Shown: positions 35,365 to 45,006 of the stretch, piece after piece
Layout of the letters: every line of letters starts with the position of its first letter
Position numbering within the stretch: position 1 is the stretch's first letter
Origin: Rhodobacteraceae bacterium CG17_big_fil_post_rev_8_21_14_2_50_63_15
Lineage (GTDB): Bacteria; Pseudomonadota; Alphaproteobacteria; Rhodobacterales; Rhodobacteraceae
Reading direction: 5' to 3'
Assembly (NCBI GenBank): GCA_002783205.1
Contig: PFEY01000046.1
Location: 1-51,060 of the forward strand
DNA length: 51,060 nucleotides
Translations under genes and position numbers: made by a program
Notes under the pieces: generated by a model
Told to the model about the DNA's origin: nothing
Database searches by the model: none
What the model saw: only the letters and a program-made list of their open reading frames with translations

Positions 35365-37365
35365 ATGTTCAACAAAATTCTCATCGCCAACCGCGGCGAG
35401 ATCGCCTGTCGGGTGATCAAGACCGCGCGCAAGATGGGCATCGCAACAGTGGCGATCTATTCGGATGCGGATCGCCATGCGCTGCATGTGGCGATGGCCG
35501 ATCAGGCGGTGCATATCGGCCCTGCGCCCGCTAACGAAAGCTATATCGTCATCGACAAGGTGATGTCGGCGGTCAAGGCGACCGGGGCCGAAGCGGTGCA
35601 TCCGGGCTATGGATTCCTGAGCGAGAACCCCAGGTTTGCGCAGGCTCTGGAGGCCGCAGGTGTGGCCTTTGTCGGTCCGCCGGTCCGGGCGATCGAGGCG
35701 ATGGGAGACAAGATCACCTCGAAGAAGATCGCAGCCGAGGCCGGGGTCAGCACCGTGCCCGGCTATATGGGTCTGATCGCCGATGCCGAGGAGGCGGTGA
35801 CGATCTCGAACCAGATCGGCTATCCGGTGATGATCAAGGCCTCTGCCGGGGGCGGTGGCAAGGGGATGCGCATCGCCTGGAATGATGCGGAGGCGCGCGA
35901 GGGCTTTCAGTCCTCGAAGAACGAGGCGGCGAGTTCCTTTGGCGATGACCGGATCTTCATCGAGAAATTTGTCACGCAACCACGCCATATCGAGATTCAG
36001 GTGCTCTGCGACAGCCATGGCAACGGTATCTATCTGGGCGAGCGCGAATGCAGCATTCAGCGCCGGAATCAGAAGGTGATCGAGGAGGCGCCGAGCCCGT
36101 TTCTGGATGAGGCGACGCGCAAGGCGATGGGCGAGCAGGCGGTGGCTCTGGCGCAGGCGGTTGGCTATGCCAGCGCCGGCACGGTGGAATTCATCGTCGA
36201 TGGCGCGCGGAATTTCTATTTCCTCGAGATGAACACGCGGTTGCAGGTCGAGCATCCGGTGACGGAACTGATCACCGGGGTTGATCTGGTGGAGCAGATG
36301 ATCCGGGTGGCTGCGGGCGAAAGGCTGAGCCTTTCACAGGGCGATGTGAAACTGACCGGCTGGGCGATCGAGAGCCGTCTCTATGCCGAGGATCCCTATC
36401 GCGGGTTCCTGCCCTCGACGGGGCGTCTGACCCGCTATCGCCCGCCCGCGGAGGTGGCGCGTGACGGCATTGTGGTGCGCAATGACACCGGCGTCTTTGA
36501 GGGCGGCGAGATCAGCATGTATTACGATCCGATGATCGCCAAGCTCTGCACCTGGGCGGCGACCCGCGCCGAGGCGGTCGATGCGATGCGGGTGGCGCTT
36601 GACAGTTTCGAGGTCGAGGGGATTGGGCATAACCTGCCGTTTCTGAGCGCCGTGATGGATCATTCGCGGTTCGTCAGCGGTGAGATCACCACGGCCTTCA
36701 TCGCCGAGGAATATCCCGAAGGATTCATGGGCGTCACGCTGCCCGAGGACGCGCTGCGCGCGATTGCGGCGAGTGCGGCGGCGATGCACCGGGTGGCCGA
36801 AATCCGGCGCACGCGGGTGTCCGGGCGGATGGACAATCACGAGCGCTATGTGGGTGAGGACTGGGTGGTCAGCCTTCAGGGCCGGAGCTTTGGCGTGGTG
36901 GTGGTGGCGGATCGCGAGGGGGCGACGGTGCGGTTCGAGGATGGCGCGTGCCTGCGGGTCGCGAGCGACTGGACGCCGGGGGATCAACTGGCGCGGCTCG
37001 ATGTGGATGGCCGCCCGCTGGTGCTCAAGGTCGGCAAGATCAGCGGCGGGTTCCGCATCCGCACGCGGGGCGCCGATCTCAAGGTGCATGTGCGCACGCC
37101 CCGTCAGGCGGAACTGGCGGCGTTAATGCCCGAGAAACTGCCGCCTGATACATCGAAGATGCTGCTCTGTCCGATGCCTGGGCTGATCGTGAAGGTGAAT
37201 GTGGCGGCGGGCGACGAGGTGCAGGAGGGGCAGGCGCTCTGCACGGTGGAGGCGATGAAGATGGAGAACATCTTGCGCGCCGAGCGCAAATGCGTCGTGG
37301 CCTGCGTGAATGCCGGGCCGGGTGACAGCTTGGCGGTGGATGATGTGATCATGGAGTTCGAGTGA
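35365..37365 (+). CDS. pccA: Propionyl-CoA carboxylase alpha subunit (biotin-containing)
   Basis: 666 aa from the ATG at 35365 (AAGGAACAGAAGG upstream), standard length; the upstream open frame crosses a terminator and is not used. Biotin carboxylase domain (MFNKILIANRGEIACRV, KASAGGGGKGMR, EMNTRLQVEHPVTE) at 1-450, BT domain, and C-terminal biotin carrier domain with biotinyl lysine K632 in VEAMKMEN. It carboxylates its own biotin with ATP and bicarbonate for transfer by PccB. Confidence 0.96.
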   Translation: MFNKILIANRGEIACRVIKTARKMGIATVAIYSDADRHALHVAMADQAVHIGPAPANESYIVIDKVMSAVKATGAEAVHPGYGFLSENPRFAQALEAAGVAFVGPPVRAIEAMGDKITSKKIAAEAGVSTVPGYMGLIADAEEAVTISNQIGYPVMIKASAGGGGKGMRIAWNDAEAREGFQSSKNEAASSFGDDRIFIEKFVTQPRHIEIQVLCDSHGNGIYLGERECSIQRRNQKVIEEAPSPFLDEATRKAMGEQAVALAQAVGYASAGTVEFIVDGARNFYFLEMNTRLQVEHPVTELITGVDLVEQMIRVAAGERLSLSQGDVKLTGWAIESRLYAEDPYRGFLPSTGRLTRYRPPAEVARDGIVVRNDTGVFEGGEISMYYDPMIAKLCTWAATRAEAVDAMRVALDSFEVEGIGHNLPFLSAVMDHSRFVSGEITTAFIAEEYPEGFMGVTLPEDALRAIAASAAAMHRVAEIRRTRVSGRMDNHERYVGEDWVVSLQGRSFGVVVVADREGATVRFEDGACLRVASDWTPGDQLARLDVDGRPLVLKVGKISGGFRIRTRGADLKVHVRTPRQAELAALMPEKLPPDTSKMLLCPMPGLIVKVNVAAGDEVQEGQALCTVEAMKMENILRAERKCVVACVNAGPGDSLAVDDVIMEFE

Positions 37366-37369
37366 GGGG

Positions 37370-37888
37370 ATGATCTGGAGTGCCCGTCACCTGCCGCCGC
37401 TCGGATCCCTGCTGGCGCTGATCGCGCTGGTGGCGGGCTGTGCGCGCGATGCGGAGGCGGCGCAGCGGGCGCGGCTCATGGCCTGGTTCGCGGTGGGTGA
37501 AACGGTGGAGTTTGCGGCCCGCAGCGACTGTGCGGCGGGGCTTTACCGGCTGGTCAACGGCCGCATCAAGGCGGCGATGCCGGTGGTGGACGATCTGGGC
37601 GGGATGCGCCGGACGCTGGCTGAGAGCGGGCAGGGGGCGTTGATCCGCGCCGGGCAATCTCCCGATCAGATGATGGTGGACATGGCCAATTCCGAGCGGC
37701 CCATCGGCATGGCGATGCGGCGTGCCGGGCTCGAGGCGCGGCCCTGCATGGGGGAGGCGACACAGGGCGCGTTCCGGCAACTGTTGGAGACACCGGATGC
37801 GGCTCTCGCCTGGGATGCACGACAGGGCGCCCTTATCCTGATGGATCCGCAAAGCGGACTGCTGATGATTGCGATGGGGTCGCTGTGA
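37370..37888 (+). CDS. Lipoprotein of unknown function in propionate locus
   Basis: 172 aa, starting 4 nt after the pccA stop with GAGGGG as ribosome site inside the spacer, so co-transcribed and coupled. Signal peptide with lipobox LVAGC (Cys at 24). Mature part has cysteines in RSDCAAGLYR and ARPCMGEA. No known domain. A membrane-anchored partner of a cytosolic carboxylase is unlikely to act in the same reaction; its link may be only by shared regulation. Confidence 0.72.
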   Translation: MIWSARHLPPLGSLLALIALVAGCARDAEAAQRARLMAWFAVGETVEFAARSDCAAGLYRLVNGRIKAAMPVVDDLGGMRRTLAESGQGALIRAGQSPDQMMVDMANSERPIGMAMRRAGLEARPCMGEATQGAFRQLLETPDAALAWDARQGALILMDPQSGLLMIAMGSL

Positions 37889-37901
37889 CGGTCGCCGGTT
37901 C

Positions 37902-38351
37902 TCAGCTTCCACCTGGGCGACGGTCGCGCAATTCCTGCTGGCGCACCGGCAACTTGTCGATGGTTCGGGTAATCTCGCGCACCTGCCAGGGCACCGGCTT
38001 GCGCAGGTATATCACGCCGTCCTTGCCAACCAGCACAAGGGTAAATCCGCGCGGACGCAGTTTGCGCCGCAGATCTCTCTGCTGTCCGGGATCGGTATCG
38101 GTAATCACCACAACGTCGCGTTCCTCGAGAACGCTCAAGCGCTCGGTGATATACCCCATCTGTTCGATGAATCGCGGATCATTCGGCGAGTCGGCAAAGA
38201 TCAGAACAGGTCTCTTCGACCACAGAAAATCGTCCAGATCGACCACTTCATCGCTCAGGATGATCGGGTCGTCCGCGCCTTCCACAGCCGCTTGGGCCAT
38301 GGACATGGTTGCAATAAAAGAGGTAAAAACAAGAGATAAGACGTGTTTCAT
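37902..38351 (-). CDS. DUF4174-domain periplasmic protein
   Basis: 149 aa from the ATG at 38351 with AGGAG five nt upstream. Signal peptide MKHVLSLVFTSFIATMSMAQ. The mature domain has the strand-helix pattern of a thioredoxin-like fold (RPVLIFADSPND, DVVVITDTDPGQ, FTLVLVGKDGVIYLRKP) and matches DUF4174, but lacks the CxxC redox motif. The only minus-strand gene inside the propionate locus. Function unknown; the fold suggests peroxiredoxin-like ancestry. Confidence 0.8.
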   Translation of the reverse strand: MKHVLSLVFTSFIATMSMAQAAVEGADDPIILSDEVVDLDDFLWSKRPVLIFADSPNDPRFIEQMGYITERLSVLEERDVVVITDTDPGQQRDLRRKLRPRGFTLVLVGKDGVIYLRKPVPWQVREITRTIDKLPVRQQELRDRRPGGS

Positions 38352-38526
38352 GGGCGCTCCTACTGTGCCAGATATAGGCGGGACAGGGAACATTGCGAAG
38401 GGCCAATGCGGAAGTCTGAGGAAAAATCGGGGATTAAGGCCAAACACACGAATTTCGGGCAGACTGGGCTGCATGGGTTCATTCCGCCGACCTGTTGCGG
38501 CGGTCCGGCAAGAGGCAGTGCCTGCT

Positions 38527-39462
38527 ATGGAAATCATCCTGCATCTAGGGGCGCACCGCACCGCCTCGACCAGTTTTCAGCGCTACATGCAGATCAATGC
38601 AGGTGCACTCACCGCGCGGGGGATCGGCTATTGGGGGCCGGATGTTACCCGCGACGGGCTGCTCAGCGGGGTCATTCCCGTCAATCGGTGGCGCACTGCG
38701 ACAACCCAACTGAACCGGGCGCGGGGGCGCATCGCGCTGCGTGTGCACGGCGCGAAGGCGGAGGGCCTCAATCGGCTGATTGTCAGTGATGAGAACATGA
38801 TTGGCTCGCCACGTGGCAATCTGCGCGACGGAAGGCTTTATGCCGCGATCGGTGAACGGATGGCGCGGTTTGCGTATGCCTTTGAGGATGGCATAGGGCG
38901 TGTCTTTCTGTCCGTGCGGTCGCAGGATACGTTCTGGGCCTCTGCCTTGGCTTACAGTGTGGCGCGCGGACACCGCATCCCACGGCCCGAGGATCTCGAC
39001 CGTTTGGTGACGGTGAACCGGAACTGGCGTGAGGTGCTCACCGATCTTGCCTGTGCCCTGCCCGGGGTCGAAATTCTGGTGATGCCCCATGAGATCTTTG
39101 CCGGATTGCCAGAGGAAAGGCTGCGCCTGATGACAGGGCTCAAGTCCCCGCCAACCAAGGCAGCGCGCGACTGGCTGAACCGCAGCCCCGATCTGGATAC
39201 CCTGCACCGAGCCGTGACCGCGCGCGGCGGTGACGGCACCCGACTTCCGGAGGGCCAAGGACGCTGGCAACCCTTTGACTGCTACCAGAGACAGGCCCTG
39301 CAAGAGGCCTATGCAGACGATCTTTCCTGGCTCCGGGCCGGGGCGGACGGTCTGGCGCGATTGACAGAGGAAACCGGACCGGTGATGGCGGAGGGACATC
39401 CACCCATCGGCGAGACGACAAGAGGACATCGAAATGGCATCGAAGAAAGACGACTGGCGTAA
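38527..39462 (+). CDS. Sulfotransferase-like protein of unknown substrate
   Basis: 311 aa from the ATG at 38527. The opening [18 protein letters not shown] resembles the PAPS 5'-phosphosulfate loop of sulfotransferases (HIGxHKTGTTxxQ), with an Arg in the usual Lys position. [12 protein letters not shown] is placed like the 3'-phosphate-binding strand. The rest is divergent. It could modify a surface glycan or be a catalytically changed relative. It overlaps the methylmalonyl-CoA mutase start by 29 nt in another frame, so the two are coupled. Confidence 0.65.
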   Translation: MEIILHLGAHRTASTSFQRYMQINAGALTARGIGYWGPDVTRDGLLSGVIPVNRWRTATTQLNRARGRIALRVHGAKAEGLNRLIVSDENMIGSPRGNLRDGRLYAAIGERMARFAYAFEDGIGRVFLSVRSQDTFWASALAYSVARGHRIPRPEDLDRLVTVNRNWREVLTDLACALPGVEILVMPHEIFAGLPEERLRLMTGLKSPPTKAARDWLNRSPDLDTLHRAVTARGGDGTRLPEGQGRWQPFDCYQRQALQEAYADDLSWLRAGADGLARLTEETGPVMAEGHPPIGETTRGHRNGIEERRLA

Positions 39463-41563
39463 ACTGGCCGAGCAGGAAATGCGCGGTCGTCCCGTTGACG
39501 ACCTGACCTGGCACACGCTGGAGGGCATCGCGGTCGCGCCGCTCTATGCGGCAGAGGATGCGGCGGATCTGCCGCATCTGGGCTCGCTACCGGGCTTTGC
39601 GCCCTTCACCCGGGGCGTGAAGGCGACGATGTATGCCGGCCGACCCTGGACGATCCGGCAATATGCCGGGTTCTCGACGGCGGAGGAGTCGAACGCCTTC
39701 TACCGGCGCAACCTCGCCGCCGGGCAGCAGGGGGTCTCGGTGGCCTTCGATCTGGCGACGCATCGCGGCTATGACAGCGATCACCCGCGTGTCGAGGGCG
39801 ATGTCGGCAAGGCGGGGGTGGCCATCGACAGCGTCGAGGACATGAAGATCCTGTTTGAGGGTATCCCGCTCGACAAGGTATCCGTGTCGATGACGATGAA
39901 TGGCGCGGTGATCCCGGTTCTGGCCTCTTTCATTGTTGCGGGCGAGGAGCAGGGGCATGACAAGAGCCTGCTGTCGGGCACCATTCAGAACGATATTCTA
40001 AAAGAGTTCATGGTGCGCAACACCTATATCTACCCGCCCAAGCCCTCGATGCGGATCGTGTCGGACATCATCGCCTATACCGCAGAGCATATGCCGAAAT
40101 TCAACTCGATCTCGATCTCCGGCTATCACATGCAGGAGGCGGGCGCCAATCTCGTGCAGGAACTGGCCTATACGCTGGCGGATGGTCGCGAATATGTGCG
40201 CGCGGCGATCGCTGCGGGGATGGATGTCGATAGATTCGCGCCGCGCCTGTCGTTCTTTTTTGCCATTGGCATGAATTTCTTCATGGAGGCCGCCAAGCTG
40301 CGCGCGGCGCGCTTCTTGTGGCATCGGATCATGACCGAGTTTGGCGCAAAGCACGAGACTTCCAAGATGCTGCGTACCCATTGCCAGACCAGTGGCGTGA
40401 GTTTGCAGGAGCAAGATCCCTATAACAACGTGATCCGCACCGCCTATGAGGCGATGAGTGCGGTTCTGGGCGGCACGCAGTCCTTGCACACCAATGCGCT
40501 TGACGAGGCGATTGCCCTGCCCACGGATTTTTCCGCCCGCATCGCGCGCAACACGCAGTTGATCTTGCAAGAGGAAACCGGGGTGACGAAGGTGATCGAT
40601 CCTCTCGCCGGGTCCTATTACGTCGAGAAGCTGACCCATGATCTGGCTGACGCGGCCTGGGCTTTGATCGAGGAGGTCGAGGCTATGGGCGGCATGACCA
40701 AGGCGGTGGAAAGCGGCTTGCCAAAGCTGCGGATCGAAGAGACAGCCGCCAAGCGGCAGGCCATGATCGACCGGGGTGACGAGGTGATCGTCGGCGTCAA
40801 CAAGTATCGCAAGGACAAGGAAGACCCGATCGACATTCTCGACATCGACAATGACAAGGTGCGTGCGGCGCAGATCGGGCGGCTGGAACGGATCCGCGAG
40901 ACGCGTGACGCGGCGGCCTGTGCGGCGACACTCGAGGAACTGACCCGCCGTGCGCGCGAGGGGGGCAATCTGCTTGACGCAGCGGTCGAGGCCGCACGCG
41001 CGAGGGCGACGGTGGGAGAAATCAGCATGGCACTGGAAAAGGAATTCGGACGGCACCGGGCCGAGGTCAAGACGCTGGCCGGAGTCTATGGCGCGGCCTA
41101 TGAGGGCGATGCGGCCTTTGCCGCCATTCAGAAATCGGTGGAGGAGTTTGCGGAGCGCGAGGGGCGTCGTCCGCGTATGCTGGTGGTCAAGATGGGACAG
41201 GATGGGCATGATCGCGGGGCCAAGGTGATCGCGACAGCCTTTGCGGATATCGGTTTTGACGTCGATGTGGGGCCGCTGTTCCAGACCCCCGAGGAGGCGG
41301 CGCAGGATGCAATCGACAATGATGTGCATGTGGTTGGCATCAGTTCTCAGGCGGCCGGGCACAAGACGCTGGCTCCGAAACTGATCGCGGCCCTGCGGGC
41401 GCGCGATGCGGGCGATATTCTGGTGATCTGCGGCGGGGTCATTCCGCAGCAGGATTACGCGTTTCTGCACAAGGCAGGGGTCAAGGCGATCTTCGGTCCC
41501 GGCACCAACATTCCAGAGGCGGCCAAGAATATCCTGCGGCTGATCGTCGAGGCGCGTGGGTGA
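39434..41563 (+). CDS. scpA: Methylmalonyl-CoA mutase
   Basis: 709 aa, the length of the single-chain catalytic mutase. N-terminal TIM barrel with [17 protein letters not shown] and the C-terminal B12 domain with DGHDRG (590-595), H592 being the cobalt-ligating His. It rearranges (R)-methylmalonyl-CoA to succinyl-CoA, completing propionyl-CoA assimilation started by PccAB. Start at the ATG at 39434 with AAGAGG upstream, inside the 3' end of the sulfotransferase-like gene. Confidence 0.96.
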   Translation: MASKKDDWRKLAEQEMRGRPVDDLTWHTLEGIAVAPLYAAEDAADLPHLGSLPGFAPFTRGVKATMYAGRPWTIRQYAGFSTAEESNAFYRRNLAAGQQGVSVAFDLATHRGYDSDHPRVEGDVGKAGVAIDSVEDMKILFEGIPLDKVSVSMTMNGAVIPVLASFIVAGEEQGHDKSLLSGTIQNDILKEFMVRNTYIYPPKPSMRIVSDIIAYTAEHMPKFNSISISGYHMQEAGANLVQELAYTLADGREYVRAAIAAGMDVDRFAPRLSFFFAIGMNFFMEAAKLRAARFLWHRIMTEFGAKHETSKMLRTHCQTSGVSLQEQDPYNNVIRTAYEAMSAVLGGTQSLHTNALDEAIALPTDFSARIARNTQLILQEETGVTKVIDPLAGSYYVEKLTHDLADAAWALIEEVEAMGGMTKAVESGLPKLRIEETAAKRQAMIDRGDEVIVGVNKYRKDKEDPIDILDIDNDKVRAAQIGRLERIRETRDAAACAATLEELTRRAREGGNLLDAAVEAARARATVGEISMALEKEFGRHRAEVKTLAGVYGAAYEGDAAFAAIQKSVEEFAEREGRRPRMLVVKMGQDGHDRGAKVIATAFADIGFDVDVGPLFQTPEEAAQDAIDNDVHVVGISSQAAGHKTLAPKLIAALRARDAGDILVICGGVIPQQDYAFLHKAGVKAIFGPGTNIPEAAKNILRLIVEARG

Positions 41564-41620
41564 GGGCGGGGGGCGCTGCCCCCCGGACCCCCGGGAGTAT
41601 TTGACTGAACGATGAAGGGG
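41563..41620 (+). repeat. Roseobacter-type intergenic element (copy 3, full form)
   Basis: Hairpin GGGGGGCGCTGCCCCCCGG, then ACCCCCGGGAGTATTTGAC and TGAACGATGAAGGGG. This is the most complete copy: GC hairpin, the GGGAGTATTT word and the GAACGATGAA word that doubles as ribosome-site spacer for the next gene. It follows the mcm stop directly. Confidence 0.7.
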
Positions 41621-41625
41621 GAGCG

Positions 41626-42234
41626 ATGCGGCTTGATCATCTGGCGGTGGCGGCGGAGAGCCTCGAGGCGGGACGGGCTTGGGTCGAGGACCGGCTCGGG
41701 CTGAGGCTGGAGGCGGGGGGGCGGCATGACCATTTCGGCACGCATAACCTGCTTCTGGGTCTGGATCAGGGCCTTTATCTGGAGGTCATCGCGATTGATC
41801 CCGATGCTCCGGCCCCAGCACATCCACGTTGGTTCGATCTCGACCGCTTCAGCGGGCGGCCCTGCCTGCAGGCCTGGATCTGTGCGGTTGATGATCTTGA
41901 GGCTGCGGTGGCAGACGATCCGCGCGCCGGCGTGCCCGTGACCTTGGCGCGGGGCGATTTGCGCTGGCGCATGGCGGTCCCCAGGGATGGTGTCCTGCCG
42001 TGGGACAACCGCTTTCCGGCGCTGATCGAATGGCGGGGGGCGGCACATCCGGCGCAACGTCTGTCGCCGTCCGGTGCGCGGCTGGAGCGGCTGGTGGTCG
42101 TCCACCCCGAGGCGATGGACTTGCAGGCTTCGCTGGCGCAGGCTTTGCGGGATCCGCGCGTGGAATTCGAGGCGGGCGCGTCGATGCTCAGGGCCGAAAT
42201 TGCAACGCCGCATGGGCTAAGGGTGCTGCAATGA
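41626..42234 (+). CDS. VOC-superfamily protein (glyoxalase-like)
   Basis: 202 aa, ATG with GGGGGAG upstream. Opens MRLDHLAVAAESLEAGRAW, the first beta-alpha-beta unit of the vicinal-oxygen-chelate fold, with HDHFGTHNLLLGL and LYLEVIAID following. These are the positions of metal-binding His/Glu. Substrate unknown. Overlaps the next acetyltransferase gene by 4 nt. Confidence 0.83.
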   Translation: MRLDHLAVAAESLEAGRAWVEDRLGLRLEAGGRHDHFGTHNLLLGLDQGLYLEVIAIDPDAPAPAHPRWFDLDRFSGRPCLQAWICAVDDLEAAVADDPRAGVPVTLARGDLRWRMAVPRDGVLPWDNRFPALIEWRGAAHPAQRLSPSGARLERLVVVHPEAMDLQASLAQALRDPRVEFEAGASMLRAEIATPHGLRVLQ

Positions 42235-42710
42235 TCATCCGGCAGGCCGTGCCAGGTGACTGTCCGGCGCTCCTCGCGATCTGGAACCCGCTCATTCGCG
42301 ACACATCCGTGACTTTTACCACGGTGGAAAAGACACCAGAGGGCTTGGCGGCGGACATCGCCGCGCGCGGCCCGGCCTTTCTGGTGGCAGAGGAGGCTGG
42401 TGCGGTATTGGGCTTTGCCAGCTATGGAACGTTCCGCGCCGGGCCGGGTTATGCGTGGACGGTCGAGCATACGGTCATTCTGGACGCGGCTGCTCGGGGC
42501 CGAGGCACGGGACGGGCGCTGATGACACGGCTGGAGGACACCGCGCGTAAAGGCGGGCTTCATGTTCTGGTGGCAGGGGTGAGCGGCGAGAATCCCGGGG
42601 CGATCGCCTTTCACACCGCGATCGGGTTCGAGCAGGTTGGGCGGATGCCCGAAGTGGGCCGAAAGTTTGGGAGATGGATGGATCTGGTGCTTTTGCAAAA
42701 GCGGCTCTAG
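42231..42710 (+). CDS. GNAT-family N-acetyltransferase (phosphinothricin-type)
   Basis: 159 aa from the ATG at 42231, coupled to the VOC gene by an ATGA overlap. Opening MIIRQAVPGDCPALLAIWNP, the VEHTVILDAAARGRGTGRAL acetyl-CoA loop (R-G-x-G-x-G/A) and the C-terminal AIAFHTAIGFEQVG match phosphinothricin/methionine-sulfoximine acetyltransferases. Substrate is likely a small amine or amino-acid analogue. Confidence 0.88.
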   Translation: MIIRQAVPGDCPALLAIWNPLIRDTSVTFTTVEKTPEGLAADIAARGPAFLVAEEAGAVLGFASYGTFRAGPGYAWTVEHTVILDAAARGRGTGRALMTRLEDTARKGGLHVLVAGVSGENPGAIAFHTAIGFEQVGRMPEVGRKFGRWMDLVLLQKRL

Positions 42711-42755
42711 CGGTTTGCGCTGACAGCGCCCGTGAATGGCGCTAGGGTTCTGTCC

Positions 42756-43454
42756 ATGTCGATCTGGACCCGCATCTCCGAAGCGCTCAGGGCGCTGACC
42801 GGTGGCGAGAGCCTTGCCACGGTGTTTGACCGTCTGCGCAGCCCGCCAGAGCGCAGCGTGGCCTTTACAATTGCGGTGATTGCCTTGTCGGCCAAAATGG
42901 CCAAGGCGGACGGCTTGGTCACGCGCGACGAGGTGACTGCGTTTCGTGAGGTGTTTCAGATTGCACCCGAGGATGAGACCGGGGCGGCGCGCGTGTTCGA
43001 TCTGGCCCGGCAGGATGTGGCTGGGTTCGAGGACTACGCGACGCGGATCGCTCGAATGTTCGCGGATCAGAAGGGGACGCTGTGTGATCTGATCGAGGGT
43101 CTGTTTCACATCGCGCTGGCCGATGGGGTATACCACCCGAATGAAGATGTCTTTCTGGCAAGGGTGGCGGAGATCTTCGGCATTCGCGAGGCTGCCTTTC
43201 GCACGCTCAAGGCGCGCTTCGTCAAGGGGGCTGTGCCGGATCCCTGGTCTGTCCTTGGGGTGACGTCGGATATGCCATTGGCCGAAATCCGCAAGGTCTG
43301 GCGACAGATGGTGCGCGATTGCCATCCCGACCGGATGCAGGCGCGCGGTGTGCCGCAAGAGGCGGTGAAGCTGGCCGAGAAGCGACTGGTGGACATAAAT
43401 CGCGCCTGGGAAGAAATCAACGAGGTCCATACGCATGCGGATCGCCACCTATAA
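42756..43454 (+). CDS. DjlA-like co-chaperone (TerB + J domain)
   Basis: 232 aa from the ATG at 42756 (MSIWTRISEALRAL); an in-frame ATG eight codons earlier is possible. Residues about 25-150 form a TerB-like helical domain (FTIAVIALSAKMAKADGLVT). The C-terminus is a J domain with the essential HPD in MVRDCHPDRM. No N-terminal TM, unlike E. coli DjlA, so it is probably soluble. It would stimulate DnaK. Overlaps the next gene by 20 nt. Confidence 0.88.
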   Translation: MSIWTRISEALRALTGGESLATVFDRLRSPPERSVAFTIAVIALSAKMAKADGLVTRDEVTAFREVFQIAPEDETGAARVFDLARQDVAGFEDYATRIARMFADQKGTLCDLIEGLFHIALADGVYHPNEDVFLARVAEIFGIREAAFRTLKARFVKGAVPDPWSVLGVTSDMPLAEIRKVWRQMVRDCHPDRMQARGVPQEAVKLAEKRLVDINRAWEEINEVHTHADRHL

Positions 43455-44460
43455 CGTCGAATGGTTCGATGCGCTGTTTGACGATGCGGGGCAGATGTAT
43501 GACGATGCGGAGTGGTCGGCACGCTACAAGGTGACACGCAGCGACCAGCTGGCGGCGCTCGGAATTGTCTTTACGGCGCTCGATGCCGACGCGGTGATGG
43601 TGATCGAGGCCCCGGATGATAATGGTCGGCGCTCGACGGTGAAAGCTCTCGAGCGTTTTGCCGCCGTGATGGGATTGCGGGCGCGGCGTGTGCTGATCGG
43701 CTTTGGCAATGACACGCAACAGGAAATCGCTCTGATGTACGATCCGGATGCGGTGAGCGCTGTGCATGATCCGCAGGGAGAGCTCACCGCTCTGGCCGGG
43801 CAGGTCCCGCGGTTTGACGGGGTGTTCCGGATTGATCTGGACATTGACGCTCACGCCGATCAGGTGCGCTTTTCCAAGCCTCCGCTCGAGGTGGCGCTGA
43901 GAACTTCGGGCGGTCAGGATCTGCGCCTGATCGGAGCGCATCTGAAATCGAAGGCCCCGCGCGGAGCTGCCAACCGCGATGAGGCGATGCGTCTGGGAAT
44001 TGCCAACCGCCGCAAGCAGCTGGCGCAGGCGATCTGGCTGCGGCGGCGGGTCGAGACCCATCTCGCGGCGGGTGAAGCGCTGATCTTGCTGGGCGATTTG
44101 AACGATGGGCCGGGGCTGGATGAATACGAGCATCTTTTCGGCCGCTCATCGCTTGAAATACTCATCGGCGAAGGCGAAAGCAGAGCCCTGACGCTCTATG
44201 ATCCGCACGCCCATGCCGCGCTGACGCATCGGGTCGGTGCGCTGCACAGCACGTCGCGGTTCTATCTCAGCGACCAGAACCGCTATTTGCAGGCGCTGCT
44301 GGATTACATCCTGATCTCACAGGATCTTATGGCGCGGCGACCGGCCTGGCGAATCTGGCATCCGTTTGACGATCCGGTGTGCTGGAACAACCTCGACTTG
44401 CGCGCCGCGCTGCTGAATGCGTCAGATCATTTTCCGGTGACACTTGATATCGAGTTGTGA
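43435..44460 (+). CDS. Endonuclease/exonuclease/phosphatase-family protein
   Basis: 341 aa. EEP-fold motifs: RIATYNVEWFD at the start, VMVIEAPDDN (metal Glu), LIGAHLKSK (His), LLGDLNDGPGLDEY (Asp-x-Asn) and the terminal NASDHFPVTLDIEL (catalytic His). All catalytic positions seem present. No signal peptide is visible, so it should act in the cytosol on nucleic acid or a phosphoester. Coupled to the DjlA-like gene by overlap. Confidence 0.88.
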   Translation: MRIATYNVEWFDALFDDAGQMYDDAEWSARYKVTRSDQLAALGIVFTALDADAVMVIEAPDDNGRRSTVKALERFAAVMGLRARRVLIGFGNDTQQEIALMYDPDAVSAVHDPQGELTALAGQVPRFDGVFRIDLDIDAHADQVRFSKPPLEVALRTSGGQDLRLIGAHLKSKAPRGAANRDEAMRLGIANRRKQLAQAIWLRRRVETHLAAGEALILLGDLNDGPGLDEYEHLFGRSSLEILIGEGESRALTLYDPHAHAALTHRVGALHSTSRFYLSDQNRYLQALLDYILISQDLMARRPAWRIWHPFDDPVCWNNLDLRAALLNASDHFPVTLDIEL

Positions 44461-44497
44461 TCTTAAAATTGTCGCGTGGAGCCGCTATATTGATGGC

Positions 44498-44875
44498 ATG
44501 ACCAAGCGAGCCCTGATCCTGACCGCAGTTCTTCTCTCCGCCCTCCATGCGGCGCCTGCCGCGCCACAGGACGCGCCCGAGGCAGAGGGCCGATCTCTGA
44601 TCGAGGAGGGCGCGCGGCTGCTTTTCGAGGGGCTGCGCCGCGAAATGGGGCCGGCGCTTGAGGGGTTGCGGGAACGTGCCGAGGACATGGAGCCGGCCTT
44701 GCGGGATTTTGCCGCCCAGATGGGGCCGGCGCTGCGCGATCTGATGGACAAGATCGGCGATCTGCGCGCCTATCATCCGCCCGAGGTGCTGCCCAACGGG
44801 GATATCATCCTGCGTCGCAAGACCCCGCAAGAACTGGAGGCGGAGCCGCTGCCCGACGGCGAGATCGAGATCTAG
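44498..44875 (+). CDS. Small secreted protein, helical, unknown function
   Basis: 125 aa from the ATG at 44498. Signal peptide MTKRALILTAVLLSALHAAP. The mature part has repeated amphipathic helices with a quasi-repeat MGPALEGLRERAED and MGPALRDLMDKIGD, then PPEVLPNGDIILRRK. From memory, relatives in Rhodobacteraceae are often mislabelled as AAA ATPases, but there is no Walker motif here. Function unknown; possibly periplasmic. Confidence 0.7.
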   Translation: MTKRALILTAVLLSALHAAPAAPQDAPEAEGRSLIEEGARLLFEGLRREMGPALEGLRERAEDMEPALRDFAAQMGPALRDLMDKIGDLRAYHPPEVLPNGDIILRRKTPQELEAEPLPDGEIEI

Positions 44876-45006
44876 ACGGGCGGCGGGCGGGTCCGCTTGC
44901 GGCACCGCGGGATTGCAATCCGGATCCGCGTGGCGTTAAGTCTGGTCCCGGCCGCTGATGGAGAGCGGACGCGGACCGTCTCACCCAGACCCGAGGAGCA
45001 GAAAGA

